Shown: positions 18,629-27,402 of the stretch, in pieces | How the letters are laid out: each line of letters begins with the position of its first letter | Numbering within the stretch: position 1 is the stretch's first letter | NCBI RefSeq assembly: GCF_037645805.1 | Contig: NZ_JBBEXE010000002.1 | Span: 1-64,000 of the forward strand | DNA length: 64,000 nt | Source of the DNA: Leptobacterium_A meishanense | GTDB taxonomy: Bacteria; Bacteroidota; Bacteroidia; Flavobacteriales; Flavobacteriaceae | Direction of reading: 5' to 3' | Notes under the pieces: generated by a model | Told to the model about the DNA's origin: nothing | The model's database searches: none | What the model saw: the letters and a program-made list of their open reading frames with translations, nothing else | Made by a program: the position numbers and the translations under genes

Positions 18629-20233
18629 ATGGCGGAGATTATAAACATGCCAAGGCTAAGTGATACCATGGAAGAAGGTACGGTGGCCAAATGGTTAAAA
18701 AAAGTAGGGGATAAAGTAGAAGAAGGAGATATCCTGGCTGAGATTGAAACGGACAAGGCAACTATGGAGTTTGAATCTTTTTACTCAGGAACGCTGCTCC
18801 ATATTGGCATCCAAGAGGGAGAAGGAGCTCCTGTTGATGCCCTTTTAGCAATTATAGGGGATAAAGGGGAAGACATTTCTGCATTGTTGAATGGAGAAGC
18901 TGCGAAAACCAAAAATGAGGAAGTGAAAGAAACACCCAAAAAAGAAGAAACAGTTTCTGAAGTTTCAATACCAGAAGGTGTAGAAGTAGTTAGGATGCCC
19001 CGTTTAAGTGACACGATGGAAGAAGGCACAGTGGCAAAATGGCTTAAAAAAGTAGGGGATGAAGTGTCTGAAGGAGATATTTTGGCAGAGATTGAAACGG
19101 ACAAGGCAACTATGGAGTTTGAATCATTCTATGCAGGTACATTACTACATATAGGCATAGAAGAGGGAGGATCAGCACCGGTAGATGCCGTATTGGCCAT
19201 TATTGGCCCTAAAGGAGCTAAGGTGGATGAAATATTGGCAGCAGTTCAGTCAGGAGAGACCATTCAGCCAGACGAACAACAAAAAGAGCCGCCATCTAGG
19301 CCCGAGCAAAACACACAAGAAAAAACACCAAACCCTATCAATACAGGAGGAAGGGTGTTTGCATCGCCATTAGCCAGGAAAATGGCCGAAGAAAAGGGAA
19401 TTGATCTATCACAAGTGAAAGGTTCTGGGGAAAATGGCCGGATTGTAAAAAGAGATATAGAGAATTATACGCCATCAGCAATAGCCACTTCCACTGTTTC
19501 TTCTCAAGAAACAAAAGAAGTTGTTACGATGCCTTTTGTTCCTGCAGGGGAAGAGCGCTTTGAAGAAATTAAAAATTCTCAAATGCGAAAGACCATCGCA
19601 AAACGTTTGGGAGAATCGAAATTCACAGCACCCCACTACTATCTTACCATAGAAGTGGATATGGATAATGCGATCGCCTCCCGAAGTCAAATAAATGCAT
19701 TGCCCGATACCAAGGTCTCATTTAATGACATGGTGGTAAAAGCATGTGCCATGGCCTTAAAAAAACACCCACAGGTGAATACTACTTGGAATGGCGATAC
19801 TACAAAATATAACCATCATGTGCATATAGGTGTTGCTGTTGCCGTTGATGAAGGGCTGGTTGTTCCGGTTCTGCGGTTTACAGACCAAATGAACCTCACA
19901 CAAATAGGCGCACAAGTAAAAGATTTAGCCGGAAAAGCCCGAAACAAAAAGCTTACCCCTCAAGAAATGGAGGGAAGTACCTTTACAGTATCCAATCTTG
20001 GTATGTTTGGGATTCAAGAATTTACCTCGATTATTAACCAACCTAATGCTGCTATTTTATCTGTAGGAGCGATTATAGAAAAACCGGTAGTTAAAGATGG
20101 ACAGATTGTTGTTGGTAATACTATGAAAATTACTTTAGCATGCGACCACAGGACTGTTGATGGTGCCACAGGCGCTCAGTTTTTACAGACACTAAGACAT
20201 TATCTGGAGAACCCGGTAACCATGCTGGCGTAA
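18629..20233 (+). CDS. pdhC: Pyruvate dehydrogenase E2, dihydrolipoamide acetyltransferase
   Basis: A 534-residue core subunit that accepts acetyl from E1 on lipoyl-lysine and passes it to CoA. Two lipoyl domains (about 1-78 and 120-200) each hold the lipoylated ETDKATMEFESF motif. They are joined by Glu/Lys/Pro-rich linkers to an E1/E3-binding domain (about 245-280, with ASPLARKMAEEKGIDL). A catalytic domain follows, with the active-site CDHRTVDGATGAQF near the C-terminus. The two lipoyl domains are nearly identical in sequence, including a 38-nt exact DNA match. Confidence 0.95.
   Translation: MAEIINMPRLSDTMEEGTVAKWLKKVGDKVEEGDILAEIETDKATMEFESFYSGTLLHIGIQEGEGAPVDALLAIIGDKGEDISALLNGEAAKTKNEEVKETPKKEETVSEVSIPEGVEVVRMPRLSDTMEEGTVAKWLKKVGDEVSEGDILAEIETDKATMEFESFYAGTLLHIGIEEGGSAPVDAVLAIIGPKGAKVDEILAAVQSGETIQPDEQQKEPPSRPEQNTQEKTPNPINTGGRVFASPLARKMAEEKGIDLSQVKGSGENGRIVKRDIENYTPSAIATSTVSSQETKEVVTMPFVPAGEERFEEIKNSQMRKTIAKRLGESKFTAPHYYLTIEVDMDNAIASRSQINALPDTKVSFNDMVVKACAMALKKHPQVNTTWNGDTTKYNHHVHIGVAVAVDEGLVVPVLRFTDQMNLTQIGAQVKDLAGKARNKKLTPQEMEGSTFTVSNLGMFGIQEFTSIINQPNAAILSVGAIIEKPVVKDGQIVVGNTMKITLACDHRTVDGATGAQFLQTLRHYLENPVTMLA
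18740..19125 (+). repeat. Direct DNA repeat encoding the two lipoyl-attachment sites of pdhC
   Basis: A 38-nt stretch beginning at 18740 recurs without change at 19088 (offset 348 nt, 116 codons). It covers the lipoyl-lysine motif, and the surrounding domains are similar but diverged. Exact identity including third codon positions suggests recent duplication or gene conversion. Confidence 0.8.
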
Positions 20234-20259
20234 GGTAGTATTCACTACATAAATAACAG

Positions 20260-20290
20260 AAAAGCATCTTATATTCGAGATGCTTTTTTT
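20260..20290 (+). terminator. Terminator after pdhC
   Basis: The 10-bp stem AAAAGCATCT/AGATGCTTTT (20260-20269, 20278-20287) with an 8-nt loop is followed by further T residues. It separates pdhA-pdhC from the M28 peptidase gene. Confidence 0.85.
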
Positions 20291-20318
20291 ATCTTTAAAA
20301 AGTTAAATTATAAATGCA

Positions 20319-21323
20319 ATGAAAAAGACAATCTTTTTTATACTCATTGGGTTATTAAGCTGTAAGTCATCAACTGTGATGATGCGTCCAGAGGGAATCA
20401 TAGATAAACCGGATGCGGGAAATAATGTTGAAAAAGCAATAGACAAGAAAGCGTATTACTCAACGGAAACCTCTGTAAAAAAAGCAATGGAGTTTTTAGC
20501 ATCTGATAAGCTTAGAGGCCGTGAAGCAGGCAGTGAGGGAATTGCAAAAGCAGCAGATTATGCAGAAACTATTTTCATAAAAAATGGCTTAAAACCATAT
20601 TTTTCAACATACCGAGATACGTTGTCTAATTATGAAAAAGTGGCTTATAATGTGGTAGGATATGTAGAGGGAAATGACCCATCGTTAAAAAATGAATTCA
20701 TAATTATTGGTGCTCATTATGACCATATTGGTTTAGGAGAACGGGTAAATGGAGATGCCATTGCCAATGGAGCAAATGATAATGCATCAGGTTCAACAGC
20801 TGTTTTAGAATTGGCCAGGTACTTTGGGAATGTCAAAACCAATAAAAGAAGCTTGTTGTTCATTCTCTTTTCAGCAGAAGAAAAAGGCTTGTTAGGATCT
20901 AAACATTTGGCCGAAAAATTAAAACAACAATCACTTGATTTATATACGGTTTTCAATATTGAAATGATAGGGGTCTCTATGAAAGGGAGGGGTTATAAGG
21001 CATATATCACCGGATATGAAAAATCTAACATGGCAGCTAAAATAAATGAATATGTAGGGGAAGACTTGATAGGTTACTTGCCAACAGCTAAAGAATACCA
21101 ATTATTTAAAAGATCAGACAATTACCCTTTTTATGAAGTATTTAAGGTGCCGGCACAAACCATTAGCACTTTTGATTTTACTAACTATGATTATTACCAT
21201 CATGTAGATGATGAAACCTCCGAAATGGATTTTGCCCATATGGCAACCCTCATTAATGGAATGATCCCGGCCATAGAAAGAATGTCCAACACACCCACTC
21301 GAGAAATAACAATGAATGAATAA
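20319..21323 (+). CDS. M28-family zinc metallopeptidase, predicted lipoprotein
   Basis: A 334-residue aminopeptidase-like enzyme with a short signal peptide and lipobox LLSC (Cys15), so probably anchored in the outer or inner membrane facing the periplasm. Two-zinc M28 ligands are visible in order: His in IIGAHYDHIG, the bridging Asp in NGANDNASG, the catalytic Glu pair in SAEEKGLLG, an acidic ligand in FNIEMIG, and the final His in YYHHVDDE. Substrate is unknown. The following SDR gene overlaps it by 8 nt, so the two are likely translated from one message. Confidence 0.87.
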   Translation: MKKTIFFILIGLLSCKSSTVMMRPEGIIDKPDAGNNVEKAIDKKAYYSTETSVKKAMEFLASDKLRGREAGSEGIAKAADYAETIFIKNGLKPYFSTYRDTLSNYEKVAYNVVGYVEGNDPSLKNEFIIIGAHYDHIGLGERVNGDAIANGANDNASGSTAVLELARYFGNVKTNKRSLLFILFSAEEKGLLGSKHLAEKLKQQSLDLYTVFNIEMIGVSMKGRGYKAYITGYEKSNMAAKINEYVGEDLIGYLPTAKEYQLFKRSDNYPFYEVFKVPAQTISTFDFTNYDYYHHVDDETSEMDFAHMATLINGMIPAIERMSNTPTREITMNE

Positions 21324-22005
21324 TACAAAGCACATTATTGTTACGGGTACGAGTAGGGGAATTGGTTTTGAACTGGTAAAACTATTTGCTGATGCTGGCC
21401 ATAAAGTATTGGCACTTTCCAGAAATGAACAACCTGTGACTTCAATGAGGCACCCGAATATCACCTGCTTTTCGTTTGATGTATGCAAGAAAGAAGCTGT
21501 CCAAAAGCTAGACGGTTTTTTATCAGGTCAATGGAAAAAGGTAGATATTTTGATCAATAATGCAGGGAAGCTGCTCCATAAACCATTTGTGGAAACAACT
21601 GCAGAAGATTTCGAAGAAATCTATAAAGTAAATATCTTTGGAGTAGCAGAAGTTACCAGAACAGTACTCCCCTTTATGCCCAAGGAAGGCCATGTGGTAA
21701 ATATCAGCAGTATGGGAGGTGTACAAGGAAGCCTGAAGTTTGCAGGATTAGCTGCTTATAGCTCTTCCAAAGGAGCTGTTATTACACTTACAGAATTACT
21801 TGCTGAAGAGTACAAAGACACTGGCCCTTCCTTTAATACATTAGCATTAGGTGCTGTTCAAACGGAAATGTTAGAAGCTGCTTTCCCGGGTTACAAAGCC
21901 CCGGTAACTGCATTAGAAATGGCAACATACATATATAATTTTGCACTTACCGGTAACAACTATTACAATGGAAAGTTGTTGCAGGTTTCTAGTGCAACAC
22001 CTTAA
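21316..22005 (+). CDS. Short-chain dehydrogenase/reductase
   Basis: A 229-residue SDR with the nucleotide-binding TGTSRGIGFEL at the N-terminus, the NNAG motif (about residue 82), Ser in ISSMGG, and the catalytic YSSSK (about residue 150). The substrate cannot be named. It overlaps the M28 peptidase by 8 nt. Confidence 0.85.
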   Translation: MNNTKHIIVTGTSRGIGFELVKLFADAGHKVLALSRNEQPVTSMRHPNITCFSFDVCKKEAVQKLDGFLSGQWKKVDILINNAGKLLHKPFVETTAEDFEEIYKVNIFGVAEVTRTVLPFMPKEGHVVNISSMGGVQGSLKFAGLAAYSSSKGAVITLTELLAEEYKDTGPSFNTLALGAVQTEMLEAAFPGYKAPVTALEMATYIYNFALTGNNYYNGKLLQVSSATP

Positions 22006-22056
22006 AGGTTTTTAAAACCTGTAAGCCCTTTTTAATTAAAACCCAAAGTTGTTTTC

Positions 22057-22064
22057 TATCTTTG
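22057..22064 (+). promoter_or_regulatory. Promoter -7 element immediately before the SprT-like gene
   Basis: TATCTTTG matches TAnnTTTG and ends 5 nt before the ATG at 22070. Initiation at the usual distance would start the mRNA at or within a few bases of the start codon. No good -33 element is visible. Confidence 0.45.
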
Positions 22065-22069
22065 TTTTG

Positions 22070-22666
22070 ATGGAACAGACACTTCAAAAATACCTTCCGG
22101 AAAATGCAGTAGTTCCCTGTTTTGAATTGATAAAAGTATATGCTGTCCACCTAAAAATTGTAAATGAACGGGTTACACGTCATGGTGATTATAAGAGGTT
22201 GCCCGGAGGGATGCACCAAATCACTGTAAACACATCGCTGAATAAATACAAATTCCTTATCACACTTGTTCATGAAATAGCCCATTTAGTAGCTTTTGAA
22301 AAATATGGCAGGCGTATTAAACCACACGGACAAGAATGGAAATATACCTTCCAGCAATTAATGGTGCCATTTATACGTCCGGAGATATTTCCATCGCAAC
22401 TTTTACCGCTTTTAGCAAATCATTTCCGCAACCCGAAGGCGAGTAGTGATACAGACACTACATTATCCATAGCTTTGAAACAGTACGATCCGGAAAACGA
22501 TAAAAACTATATTTTTGAACTAGCCATAGGGAGTACCTTTCGGATATACAATGGCAAAATATTCAAAAAAGGAAATAAACGGATAAAACGATATGAATGT
22601 TTGGAGATGGCAACAGGGAAAACATACCTGTTCAATCCCAACGTAGAAGTAGAAATCGTAAATTAA
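22070..22666 (+). CDS. SprT-like zinc metallopeptidase-domain protein
   Basis: A 198-residue SprT-family protein, probably cytoplasmic. The zinc motif HEIAH is in TLVHEIAHLVAFE (about residue 70), with a downstream conserved HGQEWK as third-ligand region. The C-terminal part contains the small beta-rich segment typical of SprT-like proteins, but without the Cys pairs of a zinc ribbon. I use the ATG at 22070, because an in-frame start at 22049 would lie upstream of the -7 promoter element. The cellular role is not established. Confidence 0.8.
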   Translation: MEQTLQKYLPENAVVPCFELIKVYAVHLKIVNERVTRHGDYKRLPGGMHQITVNTSLNKYKFLITLVHEIAHLVAFEKYGRRIKPHGQEWKYTFQQLMVPFIRPEIFPSQLLPLLANHFRNPKASSDTDTTLSIALKQYDPENDKNYIFELAIGSTFRIYNGKIFKKGNKRIKRYECLEMATGKTYLFNPNVEVEIVN

Positions 22667-22710
22667 CAGAAAAATAGAACCTTTTTTAACTTTCAAGAAT
22701 TAACTGAAAA

Positions 22711-23787
22711 ATGAATAAAAACAATTATGCTATTTTAATGGCAGGCGGTGTAGGTTCCAGATTTTGGCCGGTAAGCACGTCCAATTTCCCTAAACAGTTT
22801 CATGATATGTTGGGAACAGGAGAAACCCTTATCCAACGGACGTTTAACCGTTTGTGTAAAAGTGTCCCTAAAGAAAACATATTTATTTTAACAAATGAGC
22901 GGTACAACAATTTAGTATTAGAACAATTGTCCGGTATCTCGCAAAGGCAAATAGTTTTAGAGCCGGCTATGCGCAATACAGCACCGTGCATACTCTACGC
23001 CTCTTTAAAAATATATAAAGAAAACCCTGAAGCCGTAATGATCGTGGCGCCTAGCGACCACTGGATTGAAGATGAAGAAGCCTTTAATAAAAACTTGCAA
23101 GCATCTTTTGATTTCTGTCGTAATCATCCTGTGTTAATGACTCTGGGAATCCAACCTACGTTTCCAAATACAGGCTATGGCTATGTTGAATACGATGCCG
23201 GATCAACAGAATCAATTAAAAAAGTAAACAGTTTTAGGGAAAAACCCGATTATGAAACTGCCAAACAATTTTTAGCAAAAGGAAATTTTTTGTGGAATGC
23301 AGGAATTTTTATTTGGAGCGTTTCAACTATTTTAGATGCTTTTAGAACACACCAGTCAGCTATGTATGACCATTTTCAAGAGGGAATCACTATATACAAT
23401 ACAGTACAAGAAGAAAGCTTCATCAAAGAAAACTACAGCAAAGCGGAAAATATATCCATAGATTATGCTATCTTAGAGAATGCCAAGTCCATTTATGTGT
23501 TACCTGCTGATTTTGATTGGAACGATCTTGGCACTTGGGGGTCGCTTTATGAAAAGCTCGAAAAACAACAGGGCAATGCTGTTGTAAATGCACGGGTTAT
23601 TGCAGAAGAAGCTTCCGGAAATATGATCCGGACCTCAAAAGACAAAATAGTGGTGATAGATGGTATAAATGACTACATCATTGTTGACAAAGACGATATT
23701 TTGCTCCTTTACCCAAAAACAAAAGAGCAGGATATTAAAAAAATATTACAAAAAGTAAAAGACACTTACGGCGATCAATATGCTTAA
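22711..23787 (+). CDS. manC: Mannose-1-phosphate guanylyltransferase
   Basis: A 358-residue nucleotidyltransferase making GDP-mannose from GTP and mannose-1-phosphate for polysaccharide or glycoprotein sugars. The N-terminal signature is MAGGVGSRFWPVS followed by FPKQF. Further conserved segments are EPAMRNTAPC, VAPSDHWIED, GYGYVEY, FREKP and WNAGIFIWS. It lacks the C-terminal cupin (mannose-6-phosphate isomerase) domain found in longer ManC proteins. The DUF389 gene begins 2 nt after its stop. Confidence 0.92.
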   Translation: MNKNNYAILMAGGVGSRFWPVSTSNFPKQFHDMLGTGETLIQRTFNRLCKSVPKENIFILTNERYNNLVLEQLSGISQRQIVLEPAMRNTAPCILYASLKIYKENPEAVMIVAPSDHWIEDEEAFNKNLQASFDFCRNHPVLMTLGIQPTFPNTGYGYVEYDAGSTESIKKVNSFREKPDYETAKQFLAKGNFLWNAGIFIWSVSTILDAFRTHQSAMYDHFQEGITIYNTVQEESFIKENYSKAENISIDYAILENAKSIYVLPADFDWNDLGTWGSLYEKLEKQQGNAVVNARVIAEEASGNMIRTSKDKIVVIDGINDYIIVDKDDILLLYPKTKEQDIKKILQKVKDTYGDQYA

Positions 23788-23789
23788 CC

Positions 23790-25244
23790 ATGGAAAACAA
23801 TGCCAACATCAATCCGGAAGAACCTAATAAAGCTTCGGGAGAAGAAATTAAAAAAGAATTTACGGGACTTCTCGGAAGTATTAGGAAGTTTTTAAAAGAA
23901 CTGCTCGATATCCGAAAAGAAACAGATCGGGATACCACTATAGACTCCATTAAGAATGACATCTCTTTTAAAGGGCATACCGCATGGATTTTGGTATGTT
24001 CCATCTTTATTGCTTCCGTGGGATTGAATGCCAACTCCACGGCTGTAGTTATTGGTGCCATGTTGATCTCACCCCTTATGGGCCCTATATTGGGTATAGG
24101 GATGGCCATTGCCATTAATGATATTGACACACTTCGCCGTTCCCTTAAAAACTTTGGGGTAATGGTAGGTTTAAGTGTATTAACAGCATTTATGTTTTTC
24201 TATTTGTTTCCGCTTCGTGAAGAATCTTCGGAACTACTGGCCCGTACAGCTCCAGATATAAGGGATGTACTTATAGCATTCTTTGGAGGGTTGGCATTGG
24301 TAATTGCCCGTGCCAAAAAAGGCACCATTGCTAGTGTTATTTTTGGGGTTGCCATTGCTACGGCGCTTATGCCACCATTATGTACCGTAGGTTTTGGGTT
24401 GGCCATAGGAAACTTTGAATACGCAGGGGGAGCTATGTACCTGTTCATTATCAATACTATATTCATAGGGTTGGCAACCTTTTTAGTACTTAAACTGTTA
24501 CGGTTTCCGATGGTACGTTATGCCAATTCCAAACGAAGAAAACGCATTGCACAATTAGCCTCTTTTGTGGCATTTATAGTGATGGTACCTGCTATCTATA
24601 CCTTTTATAATGTGTTTCAAGAATCCTTGTTCAGGAGCCAAGCAAAACAGTTTATCAACGAACGGATAGCAACCTATCAGCTGTCGGGGAACAGTAAATT
24701 TTTGGAAAATTTTACCAATATAACCTATGAAAATGCAGAAGAATCAGCTATCGAACTTGTTTTTATGGGAGATAAAGGCATTCCCGATAATATTATAAAT
24801 ACCTGGGAGAACCAAAAAACAGCCTATCCAAAATTAAAAAATACCACATTGAAAATAGTAGATGGTGCTAAAAATGACGATGAAGAAAAATATCGTTTTG
24901 TGAATGAATTATACGAATCGCAAAAGGCAGAGTTGTTGGACAAAGACCGAAAATTGCAACTGTTGGAAAATGAAATTGCAAAACTGGGAAAACTTCCCAT
25001 TAACCAAATCCCTTTTGAGGCGATTATAAATGAAGCGAAAGTAAACTATGAAAACCTACGGGAGATAGGATACTCTTCAGTCGTAAAAACCAATTTTCAG
25101 CGCATAGATACCTTATCAGTATTTTTAGTACGATGGAAAGACACTATTTCAGATACCATCATACAAAAAGACCAAGACCGCTTAAAAAGGTGGTTGCAGG
25201 TAAAGTTGAACACAGAAAATGTACAAGTGAATAGAATTCAGTAG
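23790..25244 (+). CDS. DUF389 family multi-pass membrane protein
   Basis: A 484-residue protein. The first 70 residues are charged and cytoplasmic. They are followed by a group of about six or seven membrane helices (about 65-285) rich in the DUF389 signatures SVGLNANSTAVVIGAMLISPLMGP and IATALMPPLCTVGFGLA. The final 200 residues are hydrophilic and helical and form a soluble domain. Family function is unknown. The gene is coupled to the guanylyltransferase by a 2-nt spacing. Confidence 0.85.
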   Translation: MENNANINPEEPNKASGEEIKKEFTGLLGSIRKFLKELLDIRKETDRDTTIDSIKNDISFKGHTAWILVCSIFIASVGLNANSTAVVIGAMLISPLMGPILGIGMAIAINDIDTLRRSLKNFGVMVGLSVLTAFMFFYLFPLREESSELLARTAPDIRDVLIAFFGGLALVIARAKKGTIASVIFGVAIATALMPPLCTVGFGLAIGNFEYAGGAMYLFIINTIFIGLATFLVLKLLRFPMVRYANSKRRKRIAQLASFVAFIVMVPAIYTFYNVFQESLFRSQAKQFINERIATYQLSGNSKFLENFTNITYENAEESAIELVFMGDKGIPDNIINTWENQKTAYPKLKNTTLKIVDGAKNDDEEKYRFVNELYESQKAELLDKDRKLQLLENEIAKLGKLPINQIPFEAIINEAKVNYENLREIGYSSVVKTNFQRIDTLSVFLVRWKDTISDTIIQKDQDRLKRWLQVKLNTENVQVNRIQ

Positions 25245-25817
25245 TTTAAGAAGGTTTTTCGGTTTGTATTTAGACTGTTTATGTTCTAAATGATTATTCA
25301 AAAAAGAGACTTACGGATCATTTTGAGAAGCGAAGCGTCTCGGACAACTATTGGGAGAGCGCTCTTATTATGTCTTCTAAGAAAGTTTTATGATTTTTCA
25401 CCCTTGCAAAAAGCAAAAGATTCGAAATGATACATATAGCGTGTTATTTTATTATAACCAAGTCATTTCGAAGGCGTTGAAAACAACTGAGAAATCTGAT
25501 TACATTCTCTACTAAAATTTTATAGATTTCTCACCCTCATTTTTTGAGGGGTTCGAAATGACATAGTTACTCTTTAAAGAAAAAACCTTCATTATGATTA
25601 CTGGAAAACCATAGCAAAATAACAACAAATCTATAACAATTTTATTTATAAAATACTGAAAATTAAACAGTTAAAAATATATCAAACAAATTAACTTTGT
25701 TGTTCTTTTTTTGCTAATTTAGCCTTCATAAAACAGAAAATACTATAAGATAATACGCTAATTTTAAGTTGGTTTATAAGTTATATTACGTCAATATAAT
25801 CATAAAATCAATTTAAA
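25245..25817. other. 573-bp intergenic region with degenerate palindromic repeats
   Basis: No gene was found here. From 25316 to 25562 the region is made of diverged palindromic repeat units, annotated separately. The rest, 25570-25817, is very AT-rich and leads to the small lipoprotein gene. A possible hairpin CCCTCA/TGAGGG (25534-25550) lies inside the repeat. Confidence 0.7.
25316..25562. repeat. Two degenerate intergenic palindromic repeat units
   Basis: The second unit has perfect outer arms GTCATTTCGAA (25462-25472) and TTCGAAATGAC (25552-25562), and perfect inner arms GAGAAATCT (25489-25497) and AGATTTCTC (25524-25532). The first unit (25316-25431) is a weaker copy: a TCATTTTGAGAAGCG left arm, and a right arm ending TTCGAAATGAT near 25420-25430. 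Sequences of the type TCATTTCGA...GAGAAATCT are, from general knowledge, dispersed in flavobacterial genomes. Confidence 0.7.
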
Positions 25818-25985
25818 ATGAAAAAAGTATTAAGTCTTATTTTAGTAGTAGTGAGTGTTGGTTTTATTTCTTGTGAATCTAGCACTACTGATGACGAAAA
25901 AGCTTTATATGAAACCATTGCAGCAGACAAATCAGAACTTGGAGCACCCGGGGAAACACCACAATCCCCGACCAATAACGACTAG
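25818..25985 (+). CDS. Small predicted lipoprotein, 55 residues
   Basis: A 55-codon frame that begins MKKVLSLILVVVSVGFISC, a clean lipoprotein signal with Cys19. It ends in an acidic, Pro/Thr-rich tail (GAPGETPQSPTNND). The gene is too short for most length cut-offs, but the signal peptide, the ATG and the preceding AT-rich leader support it. It resembles small flavobacterial lipoproteins of unknown function. The next gene overlaps its 3' part in another frame. Confidence 0.7.
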   Translation: MKKVLSLILVVVSVGFISCESSTTDDEKALYETIAADKSELGAPGETPQSPTNND

Positions 25986-26718
25986 TATTATTATTTATAC
26001 TACTGCGGCGCTGGCAGTTGCCGCAGTTTTTCTACATGTTTTTTTGCCCAGGGCATCTCCTGAACTCACCGTGATGCGAGAAGCACATCAAAAAGTTAAA
26101 AACGAACGGAATGCTAAAAGAGATGCTCTTATTCTCTTGCTTCAGGATTATTATGGCCAGAAAATAACTTCCGAAGAATTAAATGCTCAAAAAACGCTTT
26201 TGGAAGACTATATAACTTATAAAAATCTTTCTAATATTCATTTTGAAAAAATTCTAAAAAGAGAGGAAAATCATAGGTTTTTTGGTTTTATGAGTGTTAA
26301 TGCTTTCGCTTTCCAATTAAGCGTATATCTGGTATTGTTGTTCGCGGTGCTGGTACTCTATTTGGTTTCTTTAAAACTAACAGACCGGCAATTGCGAAAA
26401 CCCCTTAACCATGTTACCTTTATATTTGCCAGCATTGCCTTTTACTACATTACGTGGGTATTCTATCCGCAAGGAGACCTCCCCTTCTATAGCTATATTT
26501 TAATGATGGTATTTATAGCCGTTTTAACCACCATAACGGTACGGTATTTTTTAAGGTGGCTTTCGGCAAAATACCTCCCTATTCTAAAACTTAAACACAT
26601 TATCCAGTTGCTAATTAGCCATATAGTAGTTACCGTGCAGCATAAGTATGTGTCCAAAGAACAAAAGAAAGCATATATTAAAGATTACATCAAAGTTCTC
26701 GGAAAAGGAACAAAATAA
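25909..26718 (+). CDS. Hypothetical multi-pass membrane protein
   Basis: I do not recognise this protein of up to 269 residues. Visible are a hydrophobic helix near residues 27-45, a charged coiled segment (about 55-110, rich in Lys/Arg/Glu), two or three further helices (about 130-150, 165-185, 195-215) and a basic C-terminal tail. From the first ATG it overlaps the small lipoprotein by 77 nt in another frame. The true start may be a later non-ATG codon (TTG at 25939, or an ATT just after the lipoprotein stop). The next small gene begins 11 nt downstream. Confidence 0.6.
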   Translation: MKPLQQTNQNLEHPGKHHNPRPITTSIIIYTTAALAVAAVFLHVFLPRASPELTVMREAHQKVKNERNAKRDALILLLQDYYGQKITSEELNAQKTLLEDYITYKNLSNIHFEKILKREENHRFFGFMSVNAFAFQLSVYLVLLFAVLVLYLVSLKLTDRQLRKPLNHVTFIFASIAFYYITWVFYPQGDLPFYSYILMMVFIAVLTTITVRYFLRWLSAKYLPILKLKHIIQLLISHIVVTVQHKYVSKEQKKAYIKDYIKVLGKGTK

Positions 26719-26729
26719 AATAAAAGACG

Positions 26730-26951
26730 ATGAAAAAAAAGGAAGATGAAAAAATTATTGAGTATTACACAGAGAATGAGCTCATAGATAAGAGAACTGT
26801 AGAGATTATTAAAGAAGAACTCATAGAACTATATGAAGAGGAGACCGAAGCCATAAAAGACCAGATTATAGCGTTATGTAAAAAAATAAAAGAGCGGTCC
26901 GTAGAAATTGTGCTGCCACCTATAGATATGGACTATACATCTTTACTTTGA
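26730..26951 (+). CDS. Hypothetical small charged helical protein
   Basis: This 73-residue protein is unrecognised. It is almost entirely Glu/Lys/Ile/Leu helix with no membrane segment, ending in PPIDMDYTSLL. It starts 11 nt after the membrane-protein gene, so it is likely cotranscribed. Its last 19 nt overlap the 3' end of the convergent XRE regulator. Confidence 0.55.
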   Translation: MKKKEDEKIIEYYTENELIDKRTVEIIKEELIELYEEETEAIKDQIIALCKKIKERSVEIVLPPIDMDYTSLL

Positions 26952-27301
26952 ATGAGTCTTTCCATATATCCCTTGATCGCCTTTACCGTTTTGTTTTCAA
27001 TATAGGTACTAAAGGTTTTATTTTTCATCAACTCCTCATCATGGGCCATACAATACATGGCAATCTCATCAAAAGAAATCCCTTTAAACTTTTGGTCAAT
27101 TTCTGAAGTGTCTTTGTGGTGATCCATATGGCCATTTTTAAACAATGAACGGAACAGTACTAATTTTGATTTAGGGATAGGGTGCCCGGATTCATAGTTT
27201 TGTACCGTACGAAAAGAAACACCCAGTTTTTCTGCCAACTGCATTTGGGTCAATCCATTTTCTTCCCGATATTTTTTAATAGTTAAACTGTTGACATCCA
27301 T
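26933..27301 (-). CDS. XRE-family transcriptional regulator
   Basis: A 122-residue protein with an N-terminal Cro/CI-type helix-turn-helix (about residues 7-55). Residues LTQMQLAEKLGVSFRTVQNYE span the turn and recognition helix. The C-terminal 60 residues are helical and of unknown role. It is divergent from the small HTH gene at 27403, with a perfect palindrome in the shared intergenic region that it may bind. Confidence 0.85.
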   Translation of the reverse strand: MDVNSLTIKKYREENGLTQMQLAEKLGVSFRTVQNYESGHPIPKSKLVLFRSLFKNGHMDHHKDTSEIDQKFKGISFDEIAMYCMAHDEELMKNKTFSTYIENKTVKAIKGYMERLIQSKDV

Positions 27302-27337
27302 ATAATTACAAATTAAATACGAAAAAAAACGGCATTA

Positions 27338-27371
27338 TTGCGCATTAAAAACGAAATATTTCGTATACTTG
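27338..27371 (+). promoter_or_regulatory. Divergent-pair promoter with palindromic operator
   Basis: A perfect 14-bp palindrome ACGAAATATTTCGT (27351-27364) overlaps a -7-like TATACTTG (27364-27371, one mismatch to TAnnTTTG). A TTG at 27338-27340 lies 23 nt upstream of it. A half-site ACGAAA recurs at 27319-27324. The arrangement fits repression of the 27403 gene by the divergent XRE regulator. Confidence 0.5.
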
Positions 27372-27402
27372 TATTAGTAATATATAAACAAATGTAGTAA
27401 AA

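Noticed and set aside
22004..22024. Terminator after the SDR gene
   Set aside because: AGGTTTT/AAAACCT leaves almost no loop unless the stem shrinks to 5 bp, and the following T-stretch is displaced by GTAAGCCC. It is too weak to call.
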